Both the position numbers and the translations under genes were made by a program. Below are positions 8,300-16,408 of a DNA stretch of 64,000 nt, piece by piece. The first letter of the stretch is position 1. Each line of letters begins with the position of its first letter. Where the stretch lies: the NCBI RefSeq assembly GCF_003001935.1, contig NZ_PVNG01000007.1, positions 186,001-250,000 on the forward strand, written 5' to 3'. The notes beneath the pieces are model-generated. The model saw only the letters and a program-made list of their open reading frames with translations, was not told the DNA's origin and searched no databases. The stretch is from Nonomuraea fuscirosea. GTDB lineage: Bacteria; Actinomycetota; Actinomycetes; Streptosporangiales; Streptosporangiaceae.

Positions 8300-8835
8300 C
8301 CGGAGAACCGCCCGGCCGGGCATCCCCGGCCGCACCGGACGCCGCGCGAGAGTCGTCCGGCCGGGCGGACGCCGCGCGGGTGGCGAACGGGACGGGCGTC
8401 GCGCATGAGGACGAGGTGGCCAGGCTGGCCGCGGCTCAGGCGCGGGTCGTGGCGGCGCTGGTCGCCGGGGCGGAGGTGCCTGAGGGCTTCGATCCCGGCC
8501 GGATGCGCGCCCAGGCGGCGAGCCTGATCGCCAAGCGTCGCGCCATCGTGGCCAGGATCCGCCCGGACACGGCCGTCGCGGCGGGCCCCGATCTGGCCGC
8601 CGAGTTCGCCGCGTACGCGCGGGCCCGCGCCGCGCCGCCGCCCGGCTACCGCGCCGACGCCGACGACTTCGCCGCCTGGCTGCGCGAACGCGGCCGGCTG
8701 CCCCCCACCGAGCCGTCAGCAGGGCGACGCGCCAAGCAGCCTGCCGGGCAACGCGCCGAGGAGCCCGGCGAGTCGCGGTCCGGGCGGTCCGGGCGGTCCG
8801 CGTGGCGGCGCTGGTGGTCCAGGATCCCGGCTTAA
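8296..8835 (+). CDS. Small protein coupled to the MNIO enzyme, partner candidate
   Basis: 179 residues; its ATG overlaps the enzyme's TGA (ATGA). Disordered Ala/Arg-rich N-terminus (1-38), then a helical domain (about 40-140) containing [20 protein letters not shown] and [20 protein letters not shown] and ending in [12 protein letters not shown]; the C-terminus is basic and contains short in-frame repeats (RSGRSGRS). No membrane segment. MNIO enzymes usually need a small partner that presents the substrate, and position makes this the obvious candidate. From memory, similar domains occur fused to the C-terminus of some actinobacterial DUF692 proteins; not verified. Confidence 0.65.
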   Translation: MTGEPPGRASPAAPDAARESSGRADAARVANGTGVAHEDEVARLAAAQARVVAALVAGAEVPEGFDPGRMRAQAASLIAKRRAIVARIRPDTAVAAGPDLAAEFAAYARARAAPPPGYRADADDFAAWLRERGRLPPTEPSAGRRAKQPAGQRAEEPGESRSGRSGRSAWRRWWSRIPA

Positions 8836-8865
8836 GCTGACCGTAGCAAGCGCTTGGGAGGCGGC

Positions 8866-9741
8866 ATGCGGATCGTCGACATGGGCCGGTGGCCCCTGAC
8901 CACGGAGGACGAGCACCGGCACGAGCCCGGCGGCGAGCCGCTGTGGAACGAGTCCTGGTACTACGACTTCGTCTCCGAGGACGGCGAGGTGGCCGGCTAC
9001 ATCAGGCTCGGCCTCTACCCCCACTGGAAGCGCGCCTGGTACTGGGCCTGCCTCGTGACCGCCGACGGCGTCGTCACCCGCGTCGACCACGAGGCCCCGC
9101 TGCCCGGCGACGACCTCACGGTGACGGCCGCGGACTACACCGCCACCCACACCACGGCGGTCCCCTTCGGCCCGGCCAGGGTCGGCCTGACCTCGGACGA
9201 CCTGACGTTCGACCTGGAGTGGCAGCCGGCGGCGGGCGTCTACGGCTACGCCATCACCCCCCGCTACGAGATCCCCTGCGCGGTCACCGGCACCATCGGC
9301 GGCGTCCCCTTCCTGGGGCACGGCGAGCGCGACCACAGCTGGGGCGTGCGCGACTGGTGGTCGCTGTCATGGCTGTGGAGCAGCGCCCGCCTGGAGGACG
9401 GCACCCACCTGCACGGCATGCGCGCCAACCTGGGCCAGGAGCTGCCCTGGCCGGCCTTCCTGGCCCGGGACGGCGTCCTGGAGCACGTCGAGGGCTTCAC
9501 GGCGGCGACCACGTTCGACGGTGACCGCCCCGCCGAGACGGTGCTGGCCTTCCCGGGGAACGCCACCACGGTGCGCCCGATCGCCTTCGCCCCCGTGACG
9601 CTGACCTCCCCCGAGGGCGAGGTGGCCGAGTTCCCCCGGGCGGTGTGCGCGTACGAGACCGAGGACGGCCGTACGGGCTACGGCTGGACCGAGTGGCACC
9701 AGCCGCCCGGCTGGCGCGAGCACGAGTGGAAACCGCGTTGA
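8866..9741 (+). CDS. AttH/CrtC-like (DUF7064-type) beta-sheet protein
   Basis: 291 residues, no signal peptide. The signature LGHGERDHSWGVRDWW (about 147-162) and many Trp/Tyr residues match the lipocalin-like two-domain fold shared by AttH, carotenoid 1,2-hydratase (CrtC) and DUF7064 proteins, which bind hydrophobic ligands or hydrate double bonds. Substrate unknown. ATG 8866 is preceded by GGGAGG. It starts 30 bp after the partner gene on the same strand and may be co-transcribed with the MNIO island, though a functional link is not shown. Confidence 0.65.
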   Translation: MRIVDMGRWPLTTEDEHRHEPGGEPLWNESWYYDFVSEDGEVAGYIRLGLYPHWKRAWYWACLVTADGVVTRVDHEAPLPGDDLTVTAADYTATHTTAVPFGPARVGLTSDDLTFDLEWQPAAGVYGYAITPRYEIPCAVTGTIGGVPFLGHGERDHSWGVRDWWSLSWLWSSARLEDGTHLHGMRANLGQELPWPAFLARDGVLEHVEGFTAATTFDGDRPAETVLAFPGNATTVRPIAFAPVTLTSPEGEVAEFPRAVCAYETEDGRTGYGWTEWHQPPGWREHEWKPR

Positions 9742-9783
9742 GAGCCCCGGTTTAGGGCGCTTTCGGGCGGAAACGGTGAGGGC

Positions 9784-10332
9784 GTGGGAGGACTACGCTG
9801 TGTCGACGGCTCGTTCCTGAGCGTCACACCCGTCGCGTGCACCGACAGCGTCGGCACGCCGTACGAGATCACCTTGGAGCTCCACCGCGACGGCACCCCG
9901 TACGGGAGCGTGGGCGAGCGGTGCGGCTGGCTGCTGAGCCGGCTGGCGCGCGGCGTCGACGAGGCCCGCAGGGGCGGCGGGGCGGCCCGGCGATGGTCCG
10001 ACCCCGACGACCGCTTCCCCGGCGAAGAGCCCGACAGCGAGCTGTTCTCCTTCCGCTACCGCACGAGGGCCGGCCTGGTGGGCGGCGGAGAGCTGCGCTG
10101 CCAGCTGCGGACCATCCCCATGTGGCAGCCGGGCCCCGGCGCGTGGCGGCTGACCAGGAGGGCCTTCGTGGAGGCGTGGGGCAGCACGGGCGTGGGCATG
10201 CGGGCGGTGCTGACCTCCTCGGAGCTGTCGGCGTTCGTCGGCGAGCTGGTGAATGAGGCGGAAGGGTGTCTGGATGGTAGAGATATTGCGAGGAATCCGG
10301 TAGAAGGAGCAGGCACGGACGATTCGCGGTGA
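9784..10332 (+). CDS. Unknown protein upstream of uppS
   Basis: Up to 182 residues. Soluble; contains YEITLELHRDGTPYGSVGER and an Arg/Gly-rich middle, then two amphipathic helices. I do not recognise the family. The start is uncertain: the GGGAGGA that would serve as a ribosome site overlaps GTG 9784, and the next in-frame candidates are CTG or TTG codons. Base usage is coding-like. The last 60 bp become richer in A, leading into the uppS promoter region. Confidence 0.5.
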   Translation: MGGLRCVDGSFLSVTPVACTDSVGTPYEITLELHRDGTPYGSVGERCGWLLSRLARGVDEARRGGGAARRWSDPDDRFPGEEPDSELFSFRYRTRAGLVGGGELRCQLRTIPMWQPGPGAWRLTRRAFVEAWGSTGVGMRAVLTSSELSAFVGELVNEAEGCLDGRDIARNPVEGAGTDDSR

Positions 10333-10342
10333 TAATTGCCTG

Positions 10343-10360
10343 TTGGGGCAAGCGCCCCAA
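10343..10360 (+). promoter_or_regulatory. Hairpin in the uppS leader
   Basis: TTGGGGC (10343-10349), AAGC loop, GCCCCAA (10354-10360): a perfect 7-bp stem 14 bp before the uppS ribosome site. GATAAT at 10331-10336 is a possible -10, which would put transcription start at the foot of the hairpin. It may stabilise or regulate the mRNA. Confidence 0.35.
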
Positions 10361-10386
10361 GGCACAGCACCGCTGGGAGGCACTCC

Positions 10387-11148
10387 GTGGGCCTGCGCGA
10401 TCTGGTCTACCGGCTGTACGAACGCCGGCTGGAGGCCAAGCTGTCGAAGGACAGCGTTCCCCGGCATGTCGGGGTCATCATCGACGGCAACCGCCGCTGG
10501 GCGCGCGCCATGGGCATGCGCGACGTGGCGTCGGGGCACCGCAAGGGCGCCGACAAGATCTCCGAGCTGCTCGGCTGGTGCCGGGAGAGCGGTGTGGAGG
10601 TCGTCACGGTCTGGATGTTGTCCAACGACAACCTCAACCGGCCGCGCGAAGAGCTGGAGCCGCTGCTGCGCATCATCGAGGACGTGACCCAGGAGCTCGT
10701 GGCGGAAGGCTGGCGGATCAGTCCCGTCGGCGCGCTCGATCTGCTCCCGGACCGCACAGCTAATGTCCTAAAAAATGCAAAAGAAGCGTCATCACACCGT
10801 CCAGGCCTGATTGTGAACGTTGCAGTTGGGTATGGAGGAAGACGTGAGATTGCCGATGCGGTGCGCTCACTGCTCCAGGAGCACGCGAGCAAGGGAGCGA
10901 GCATCGAGGACCTCGTCGAGGTACTCGATGTCGAGCACATCGCGGAGCATCTCTACACTCGCGGCCAGCCCGACCCGGACCTCCTCATCCGGACCTCGGG
11001 CGAGCAACGTCTGTCCGGCTTCATGCTCTGGCAGAGCGCTCACTCTGAGTTCTACTTCCACGAGGCCTACTGGCCGGACTTCCGCAGGGTCGATTTCCTG
11101 CGGGCGTTGCGTGATTACGCTGCGAGGCACCGGCGTTACGGTTCCTGA
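10387..11148 (+). CDS. uppS: Isoprenyl (cis-prenyl) transferase
   Basis: 253 residues. Adds isopentenyl units in cis to an allylic diphosphate, supplying the polyprenyl phosphate carrier for the cell wall. Seen: catalytic IIDGNRRWA (Asp33), WMLSNDNLNRP, and the C-terminal IRTSGEQRLSGFMLWQ. Its sequence type resembles short-chain Z-prenyl synthases such as Rv1086, so product length is open. GTG 10387 has GGGAGG six bases upstream. About 10758-10865 uses many A- or T-ending codons (CTA, AAA, TCA, AGA, TAT, ATT), unlike the rest of the gene. Confidence 0.92.
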   Translation: MGLRDLVYRLYERRLEAKLSKDSVPRHVGVIIDGNRRWARAMGMRDVASGHRKGADKISELLGWCRESGVEVVTVWMLSNDNLNRPREELEPLLRIIEDVTQELVAEGWRISPVGALDLLPDRTANVLKNAKEASSHRPGLIVNVAVGYGGRREIADAVRSLLQEHASKGASIEDLVEVLDVEHIAEHLYTRGQPDPDLLIRTSGEQRLSGFMLWQSAHSEFYFHEAYWPDFRRVDFLRALRDYAARHRRYGS

Positions 11149-11184
11149 CGCGACATTCGGGTATCCAGGACGTAACGTTGGAAG

Positions 11185-11349
11185 TGTCCGATCACAGGTC
11201 GGACATTTCGGAGAGGTCCCGCCTTTGCACCAACATCTGCCGAGGGGGGCCGGACTCCGGCACCGACGGCAGTTCGCGGTCGGGGACGCGGGTCCGGTCC
11301 GATTCCCACCTCGTCTGCAGGGTGCCCGCACCAAGGGGCACCCGGGGGA
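11185..11349 (+). promoter_or_regulatory. Structured leader of the PIN-PhoH gene
   Basis: The 207-bp gap holds TGTCCGA (11185-11191) with TCGGACA (11199-11205), then GGGTGCCC (11320-11327) with GGGCACCC (11336-11343). The second hairpin ends directly against the GGGGGAG ribosome site (11344) of GTG 11356. The first could end uppS transcripts, though no T-run follows. No known RNA family was recognised. Confidence 0.4.
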
Positions 11350-11355
11350 GAACGT

Positions 11356-12675
11356 GTGGCAGTGTCCTCGAGCAACCCTACTCTCCAGTCGGCCAAGCGC
11401 ACGTACGTGCTCGACACCTCGGTCCTGCTAGCCGACCCGGCGGCGATGACCAGATTCGCCGAGCACGACGTGGTCCTTCCGATCGTGGTCATCACGGAGC
11501 TGGAAGGCAAGCGGCACCATCCAGAGCTCGGCTACTTCGCGCGGAAGGCTCTGCGCTACCTAGACGAGCTGAGGGTCCAGTACGGCAGGCTGGACGAGGC
11601 CATGCCGACCGGGGACGGCACCATCAGGGTCGAGCTCAATCACAGCGATCCGTCCATCCTGCCCGCGGGCTTCCGCCTGGGCGACAACGACACGCGCATC
11701 CTCACGGTGGCCCGCTCGCTGGCCAGCGAGGGCTGCGATGTCGTCCTGGTGTCGAAAGACCTGCCGATGCGCGTCAAGGCGGCCTCGATCGGCCTCTCGG
11801 CCGAGGAATACCGCGCCGAGCTGGTCAGTGAGTCCGGCTGGACGGGGATGGCCGAGGTCCAGGTGACCACCGACGACGTGGAGACGCTCTTCGACCAGGG
11901 AACCGCCGACCTGGAAGAGGCCAGAGAGCTGCCCACGCACACCGGCCTGCGGCTGCTGTCGGCCAAGGGCTCGGCGCTCGGCCGGGTGCAGCCCGACAAG
12001 TCCGTCCGGCTCGTCCGCGGCGACCGCGAGGTCTTCGGCCTGCACGGCCGCTCGGCCGAGCAGCGCATCGCGCTCGACCTGCTGATGGACCCGGAGATCG
12101 GCATCGTCTCGCTCGGCGGGCGGGCCGGCACCGGCAAGTCGGCGCTGGCGCTCTGCGCGGGCCTGGAGGCCGTCCTGGAGCGGCGCCAGCACCGCAAGGT
12201 GATCGTGTTCCGGCCGCTCTACGCCGTCGGCGGCCAGGAACTCGGCTACCTGCCCGGCACCGAGGGCGAGAAGATGGGCCCGTGGGCCCAGGCCGTCTAC
12301 GACACGCTCGGCGCCATCACCTCGCCCGAGGTGATCGAGGAGGTGCTGGATCGGGGCATGCTGGAGGTGCTTCCGCTCACGCACATCCGGGGCCGGTCGC
12401 TGCACGACGCGTTCGTGATCGTGGACGAGGCCCAGTCGCTGGAGCGCGGGGTACTGCTGACCGTGCTGAGCCGGATCGGCGCCAACTCGCGGGTGGTGCT
12501 CACCCACGACGTGGCCCAGCGCGACAACCTGCGGGTCGGCCGGCACGACGGCGTGGTCGCGGTGGTGGAGAAGCTGAAGGGCCATCCGCTGTTCGCCCAC
12601 GTCACCCTGACCAGGTCCGAGCGCTCGCCGATCGCCGCGCTGGTGACCGAGATGCTGGAAGACATCACGATGTGA
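11356..12675 (+). CDS. PIN-PhoH ATPase (PhoH2-type RNA helicase/RNase)
   Basis: 439 residues: an N-terminal PIN ribonuclease domain (about 15-150, starting [12 protein letters not shown] with acidic metal ligands) fused to a PhoH ATPase (about 215-435) with Walker [14 protein letters not shown] near 255 and Walker [10 protein letters not shown] near 352. PhoH2 proteins unwind and cleave RNA; in mycobacteria some act in toxin-antitoxin-like units, but no antitoxin-like gene precedes this one. GTG 11356 follows GGGGGAG. The stop abuts the stop of the convergent lipoprotein gene. Confidence 0.9.
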   Translation: MAVSSSNPTLQSAKRTYVLDTSVLLADPAAMTRFAEHDVVLPIVVITELEGKRHHPELGYFARKALRYLDELRVQYGRLDEAMPTGDGTIRVELNHSDPSILPAGFRLGDNDTRILTVARSLASEGCDVVLVSKDLPMRVKAASIGLSAEEYRAELVSESGWTGMAEVQVTTDDVETLFDQGTADLEEARELPTHTGLRLLSAKGSALGRVQPDKSVRLVRGDREVFGLHGRSAEQRIALDLLMDPEIGIVSLGGRAGTGKSALALCAGLEAVLERRQHRKVIVFRPLYAVGGQELGYLPGTEGEKMGPWAQAVYDTLGAITSPEVIEEVLDRGMLEVLPLTHIRGRSLHDAFVIVDEAQSLERGVLLTVLSRIGANSRVVLTHDVAQRDNLRVGRHDGVVAVVEKLKGHPLFAHVTLTRSERSPIAALVTEMLEDITM

Positions 12676-13191
12676 CTACTTGAGCTCGCCGCAGGTGAAC
12701 CGCCCCTCCGACGTGGAGGGGCGGTTCTTGTTCTCCCGGACGATCCTGACCATCTCGAACGCCGCGTCCTGCTGCGCGGTGCAGACGATCTGCGCCTTGC
12801 CGAGCTGCGACAGCGTGCCCTCGCCGCTGATGTAGACGGTCAGGGTCGAGGTGCGGGGCAGCTGGATCTCGTCGCGCTGGGGCGGATCGACCGAGTTCTT
12901 GGAGCGCAGGTACGTGAATCCGCGCAGCGCGGTGTCCCGGTTCTCCAGCGGCTGCGAGGAGACGGCGAACAGGGCTCCCAGCAGGCTGGTCACGGTGTCG
13001 TCGTCCACGTTCGCCGGCTCCTTGGCCAGCTCGCCGTCCTTGATCAGGAAGAACGTCTTCGACGGCGGCGGGATCTTGGTCGTGGGGGCGTCGCCCCTGT
13101 CCTGCACGTCGGTGGGCGTGATCCCGCAGCCCCCGGCGGGGATCAGGCAGGCCAGCAGCGCGGTGATCGTCAGGGCTCGGATGACGTTCAT
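12676..13191 (-). CDS. GerMN-type lipoprotein of a two-component operon
   Basis: 171 residues. Lipoprotein signal with possible lipidated Cys15 (LLAC) or Cys22 (AGGC), then a GerMN-like domain (about 45-140) with STLTVYISGEG. ATG 13191 overlaps the histidine kinase stop by four bases. Lipoproteins in this position (as CseA with CseB/CseC) can modulate the sensor kinase at the cell surface; that role is inferred. The C-terminal coding region (12697-12727) contains a strong hairpin that is the terminator of the convergent PhoH gene. Confidence 0.75.
   Translation of the reverse strand: MNVIRALTITALLACLIPAGGCGITPTDVQDRGDAPTTKIPPPSKTFFLIKDGELAKEPANVDDDTVTSLLGALFAVSSQPLENRDTALRGFTYLRSKNSVDPPQRDEIQLPRTSTLTVYISGEGTLSQLGKAQIVCTAQQDAAFEMVRIVRENKNRPSTSEGRFTCGELK
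12697..12734 (+). terminator. Terminator of the PhoH gene inside the opposing CDS
   Basis: GAACCGCCCCTCC (12697-12709) pairs perfectly with GGAGGGGCGGTTC (12715-12727), 13 bp, five-base loop, followed on the plus strand by TTGTTCT. It lies 22 bp after the PhoH stop and inside codons of the lipoprotein gene. On the minus strand no T-run follows, so it should act rightward only. Confidence 0.75.
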
Positions 13192-14600
13192 GTGTGGGGC
13201 AGCCAGACCGTGAAGAGGGTTCCCGGGTGCTGGGCGCGTACGGAGATCGTGCCTCCGTGCAGCAGCACGTTGGCCCTGGCGATGGCCAGGCCCAGGCCGC
13301 TGCCCTGGCTGCGCGCCCGGCCCGCGCCGGCCTTGAAGAAGCGGTCGAAGACGTGGGCCAGCGCCTCGCGCGGGATGCCCTTGCCGTGGTCGCGCACCTT
13401 CACCTCCAGGCCGTTCTCCGTGGCGCGCGCGCTGACCGTCACCGGCGGCTCGCCGTGCTTGAGCGCGTTGCCGACGAGGTTGGCCACGATGACGTCGAAC
13501 CTGCTCGGGTCGAGGTTGGCGGTCAGCCCCTGGGAGGCGTGCACCTCGACCTTCTCGCGCCAGCCGCGCACGTCCAGGCAGTCCTCGATGCTGTCGGCCA
13601 CGTTCACCGGTTCGAGGTTGAGCGTGGCGGTGCCGGCGTCGAAGCGGCTGATCTCGATGAGGTGCTCGACCAGCTCGCGCAGGCGCTCGATCTCCCTGAG
13701 CACCAGCCGGACGGCCTGCGCGGGCGCCTCCGGCAGGTGGTCGGCCTCGTCGGAGAGCATGTCGGCCACGGCCGTCATGGCGGTCAGCGGCGTGCGCAGC
13801 TCGTGCGAGACGTCGGCGACGAACCTGCGCGACATGGCCTCCAGCGAGCGCAGCTCCGACACGCTCAGCTCCAGCGCCGCGGCCGCGTCGTTGAACCTGG
13901 CGGTGAGCCCGGCCAGCTCGTCCTGGCCGTGCACGGGCAGCCGGGTGTCCAGCTTGCCCTGGCCGAGCGCCTCTGCCGCCGCGCTGAGCCGCCGTACCGG
14001 CAGCAGCACCTGCCTGGCCGACAGCAGCGCCACGACCAGGGCGAGCAGCACGATGACCGCGCCCGTCTGGGCCAGGGTGGTGCGCAGGGTGGCGAGCTGG
14101 CGCTCGTCGTCCGTCAGCGGGAAGAAGACGAACGCCCGCAGCCCGGTGGCCTCGGGCACGCCCACGCTGTCGCGGTAGACCTCGGCGCCGACGATGAGGT
14201 ACAGCGCGTTGCGGACGATCTTGCGTTGGGTGACGATGCTCTGCTTGGCCCGTCCGTGCAGCTCGTTGGGCACGTCGCTCATCGACATGACGCCGTCGGC
14301 GGCGATGAGACTGCGATATTCGACCAGCACGCTGCGGCCGGGCCCGCCGAGCGCGTGGGCGACGCCGTCGAGGTCCTTCGCCGTGGGCGCGACCTCGCCC
14401 GGCCTGAGCTTGCCGATCGGGAAGGAGATGCTGCTGAGCTCTCTGTTCACCAGGTCGAGCGCGGTGGTCTCGGCCCTGGTGACCAGCGCCTCCTTGGCCA
14501 GCTCGTAGCCGATCGTGGCGACCAGGAACGAGGCGGCGACGGCGACGAGCGTGAACGTGATGACGAGGCGGGCGCGCAGCCCCGTGGGCAGCGGGATCAC
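13188..14600 (-). CDS. Sensor histidine kinase
   Basis: 470 residues. Membrane segment 1 at about 12-32, an extracytoplasmic sensor loop of about 140 residues, membrane segment 2 at about 178-200, HAMP, HisKA with phospho-acceptor His near 265 in VADVSHELRTPLTAM, and HATPase with NLVGNALKHGEPP (N box), RDHGKGIP (G1) and GSGLGLAI (G2). It phosphorylates the response regulator upstream. Start and stop overlap both operon neighbours by four bases. Ligand unknown. Confidence 0.9.
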   Translation of the reverse strand: MIPLPTGLRARLVITFTLVAVAASFLVATIGYELAKEALVTRAETTALDLVNRELSSISFPIGKLRPGEVAPTAKDLDGVAHALGGPGRSVLVEYRSLIAADGVMSMSDVPNELHGRAKQSIVTQRKIVRNALYLIVGAEVYRDSVGVPEATGLRAFVFFPLTDDERQLATLRTTLAQTGAVIVLLALVVALLSARQVLLPVRRLSAAAEALGQGKLDTRLPVHGQDELAGLTARFNDAAAALELSVSELRSLEAMSRRFVADVSHELRTPLTAMTAVADMLSDEADHLPEAPAQAVRLVLREIERLRELVEHLIEISRFDAGTATLNLEPVNVADSIEDCLDVRGWREKVEVHASQGLTANLDPSRFDVIVANLVGNALKHGEPPVTVSARATENGLEVKVRDHGKGIPREALAHVFDRFFKAGAGRARSQGSGLGLAIARANVLLHGGTISVRAQHPGTLFTVWLPHT

Positions 14601-15277
14601 GGGGGGCTGAACCGGTAGCCGAACCCGCGCACGGTGTGGATGAAGACGGGCGCGGCCGGCCTGGGCTCGATCTTGGCGCGGATCCGCTGCACGCAGGCGT
14701 CCACCAGGCGCGAGTCGGCGATGTGCGTGTGGTCCCAGACCACGCGCAGCAGGTAGCGGCGGTTGAGCACCTGGCCGGGATGGCGGACGAGCTCCAGCAG
14801 CAGCCGCAGCTCGGTCGGCGTCAGGTGGATCTCCTTGCCGGCCAGCGTGACCTTGAGCGCGCCCCGGTCGATCACGAGGTCGCCGAAGGTGATGCGGTCG
14901 GAGGCGGCGGACTCGGCCCGGCGCAGCACGGCGCGGATGCGGGCGTCCAGGACGCGGGGCTCGACCGGCTTGACCACGTAGTCGTCGGCGCCCGCCTCAA
15001 GCCCCACCACGACGTCGAGGTCGTCACCCCTGGCCGTGAGCAGGATGACCGGGAGCTGGTCGAGCTTGCGCACGCGGCGGCAGACCTCGACCCCGTCGAT
15101 GCCGGGCAGCATCACGTCGAGGATGGCGATCTCGGGGCGGCGGGACCTGATGTGGTCGAGGGCCTCCTCGCCCGTCGCGTACGACGTGACGGAATGCCCC
15201 TGCCTGGTCAGCGCCAGCTCTAGAGCCGTACGGACCGAGGGGTCGTCTTCTACAAGGAGGATGCCAGCCACGCGCAC
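14597..15277 (-). CDS. OmpR-family response regulator
   Basis: 226 residues from GTG 15277. Receiver domain (1-118) with ILLVEDD, phospho-Asp in ILDVMLPG, and conserved TAR and Lys in VVKPVEP; winged-helix DNA-binding domain (about 130-225) with LTPTELRLLLELVRHPG and VRGFGYRFSPP. An in-frame ATG at 15328 would add 17 residues not expected for the family. Neither start has a ribosome site, so a leaderless mRNA is possible. First gene of a regulator-kinase-lipoprotein operon resembling AfsQ or Cse systems; no sigma factor is attached. Confidence 0.88.
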   Translation of the reverse strand: MRVAGILLVEDDPSVRTALELALTRQGHSVTSYATGEEALDHIRSRRPEIAILDVMLPGIDGVEVCRRVRKLDQLPVILLTARGDDLDVVVGLEAGADDYVVKPVEPRVLDARIRAVLRRAESAASDRITFGDLVIDRGALKVTLAGKEIHLTPTELRLLLELVRHPGQVLNRRYLLRVVWDHTHIADSRLVDACVQRIRAKIEPRPAAPVFIHTVRGFGYRFSPP

Positions 15278-15309
15278 ATTATTATTCCATGTCTGGATTA
15301 TCCGAGTTG

Positions 15310-15327
15310 TGTCACCAAACTGTGACA
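15310..15327. promoter_or_regulatory. Inverted repeat upstream of the response regulator
   Basis: TGTCAC (15310-15315), six-base spacer, GTGACA (15322-15327), about 33 bp before the regulator start and 210 bp before the divergent transglycosylase gene. A possible operator for autoregulation. The half-sites are in the opposite order to a CRP box. Confidence 0.35.
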
Positions 15328-15536
15328 TGGCGTTGATCAGACCCCGAAGTAGTCAAGGCACGCTGTAAGCGGCTTCCCTTCTGCTACGGGCGCCTGAGGG
15401 GGAGCCGCGCTTATGTGATGAAAGTCACATTTTTCGGGATTTGTGGAGCTAACCGGCCGGTTGGTGAAATTTTCGCCAAGCGATTCCCGCGTTTCGGTTG
15501 CGGACCACCCCCCATGACACGGCAAGCTCATGCATC

Positions 15537-16256
15537 GTGAGCCCCGGTCCGCAGTTGAGTGAGCGCCGCCCGAAGGAAGACCTCCCCCCGGCGCGCCGGC
15601 GTTCGCGCGCGACGCCGAAGCGCATCGTCATCGGCGTCCTGTCGGTGGGCATCGTCCTCGGCGGGGGCGGATTCGTCGCCTACCACGCCGTACAGAACGC
15701 CAAGAACCCGCCGCAGCAGCCCGTCTTCTCCATGGAGGACCTGGGCAAGATCGCCAGCGGCGACCTCTACGCGCCCGACCCGAAGAGCGACCTGCTCAAG
15801 GCCGAGGCCGAGCAGGCCTACCGCGCCGACAGGCTGAAGAAGGACCGTCCGGGCGGCGGCTCGGGCAAGGACCTCGACTGGGTCATCCCCAAGCAGGCTC
15901 CGGCGGGCGACGGCTTCCCGCCGCAGAACTTCCCGCCGGGCAGCGACCCGTCGCCGGGCAGCAACAAGGCCACCGCGCGCTCGATGCTGGCGAGCTTCGG
16001 CTTCGGCGCCGACCAGTGGGGCTGCCTGGAACGCCTCTGGCAGAAGGAGAGCGGCTGGAACGAGCGGGCCATGAACCGCTACTCCGGCGCGTACGGCATC
16101 CCGCAGTCCCTGCCGGGCGGCAAGATGGCCAGCGCGGGCTCCGACTGGCAGACCAACGCCGCCACCCAGATCAAGTGGGGCCTCGGCTACATCAAGGGCC
16201 GCTACGGCACCCCCTGCGGCGCGTGGGGCCACTCCCAGTCCGTCGGCTGGTACTAG
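15537..16256 (+). CDS. Membrane-anchored transglycosylase-like (SLT-type) protein
   Basis: 239 residues from GTG 15537; a TTG at 15498 would add 13. One membrane segment (about 32-55) after a basic Arg/Pro-rich stretch, a disordered linker, and a C-terminal lysozyme-like domain (about 155-239) with WGCLERLWQKESGWNERAMN, SGAYGIPQSLP and WGHSQSVGWY. The Glu in KESGW is the expected catalytic acid for peptidoglycan cleavage. Divergent from the two-component operon. Its last 13 bp before the stop recur twice downstream. Confidence 0.8.
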   Translation: MSPGPQLSERRPKEDLPPARRRSRATPKRIVIGVLSVGIVLGGGGFVAYHAVQNAKNPPQQPVFSMEDLGKIASGDLYAPDPKSDLLKAEAEQAYRADRLKKDRPGGGSGKDLDWVIPKQAPAGDGFPPQNFPPGSDPSPGSNKATARSMLASFGFGADQWGCLERLWQKESGWNERAMNRYSGAYGIPQSLPGGKMASAGSDWQTNAATQIKWGLGYIKGRYGTPCGAWGHSQSVGWY

Positions 16257-16293
16257 CCGAGTCCTAGTCGGCCGGTACTCGTCGGCCGGTACC
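16242..16293 (+). repeat. Tail repeats at the transglycosylase stop codon
   Basis: GTCGGCTGGTACT (16242-16254) recurs as GTCGGCCGGTACT (16267-16279) and GTCGGCCGGTACC (16281-16293). The first copy encodes the final VGWY and enters the stop codon; the others are non-coding. Confidence 0.7.
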
Positions 16294-16408
16294 AAAAGTC
16301 ACACTTCGGCCCGCTCCGAGTCCGCGGATCCGCAGGAGCGGGTCAACTTTGCATCTCTAATCGGCAAGCCGCCACGCCCGATCCTGTATACGGGCGCACG
16401 CTGGCCGC

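Noticed and set aside
9800-9817. Five-codon mini frame (MSTARS) near the unknown gene, possible leader peptide
   Set aside because: Too short, no repeated regulatory codon, and no attenuator-like hairpin downstream.
15310-15327. CRP/cAMP site
   Set aside because: Half-sites are in the reverse order to TGTGA-N6-TCACA; kept only as an unnamed inverted repeat.
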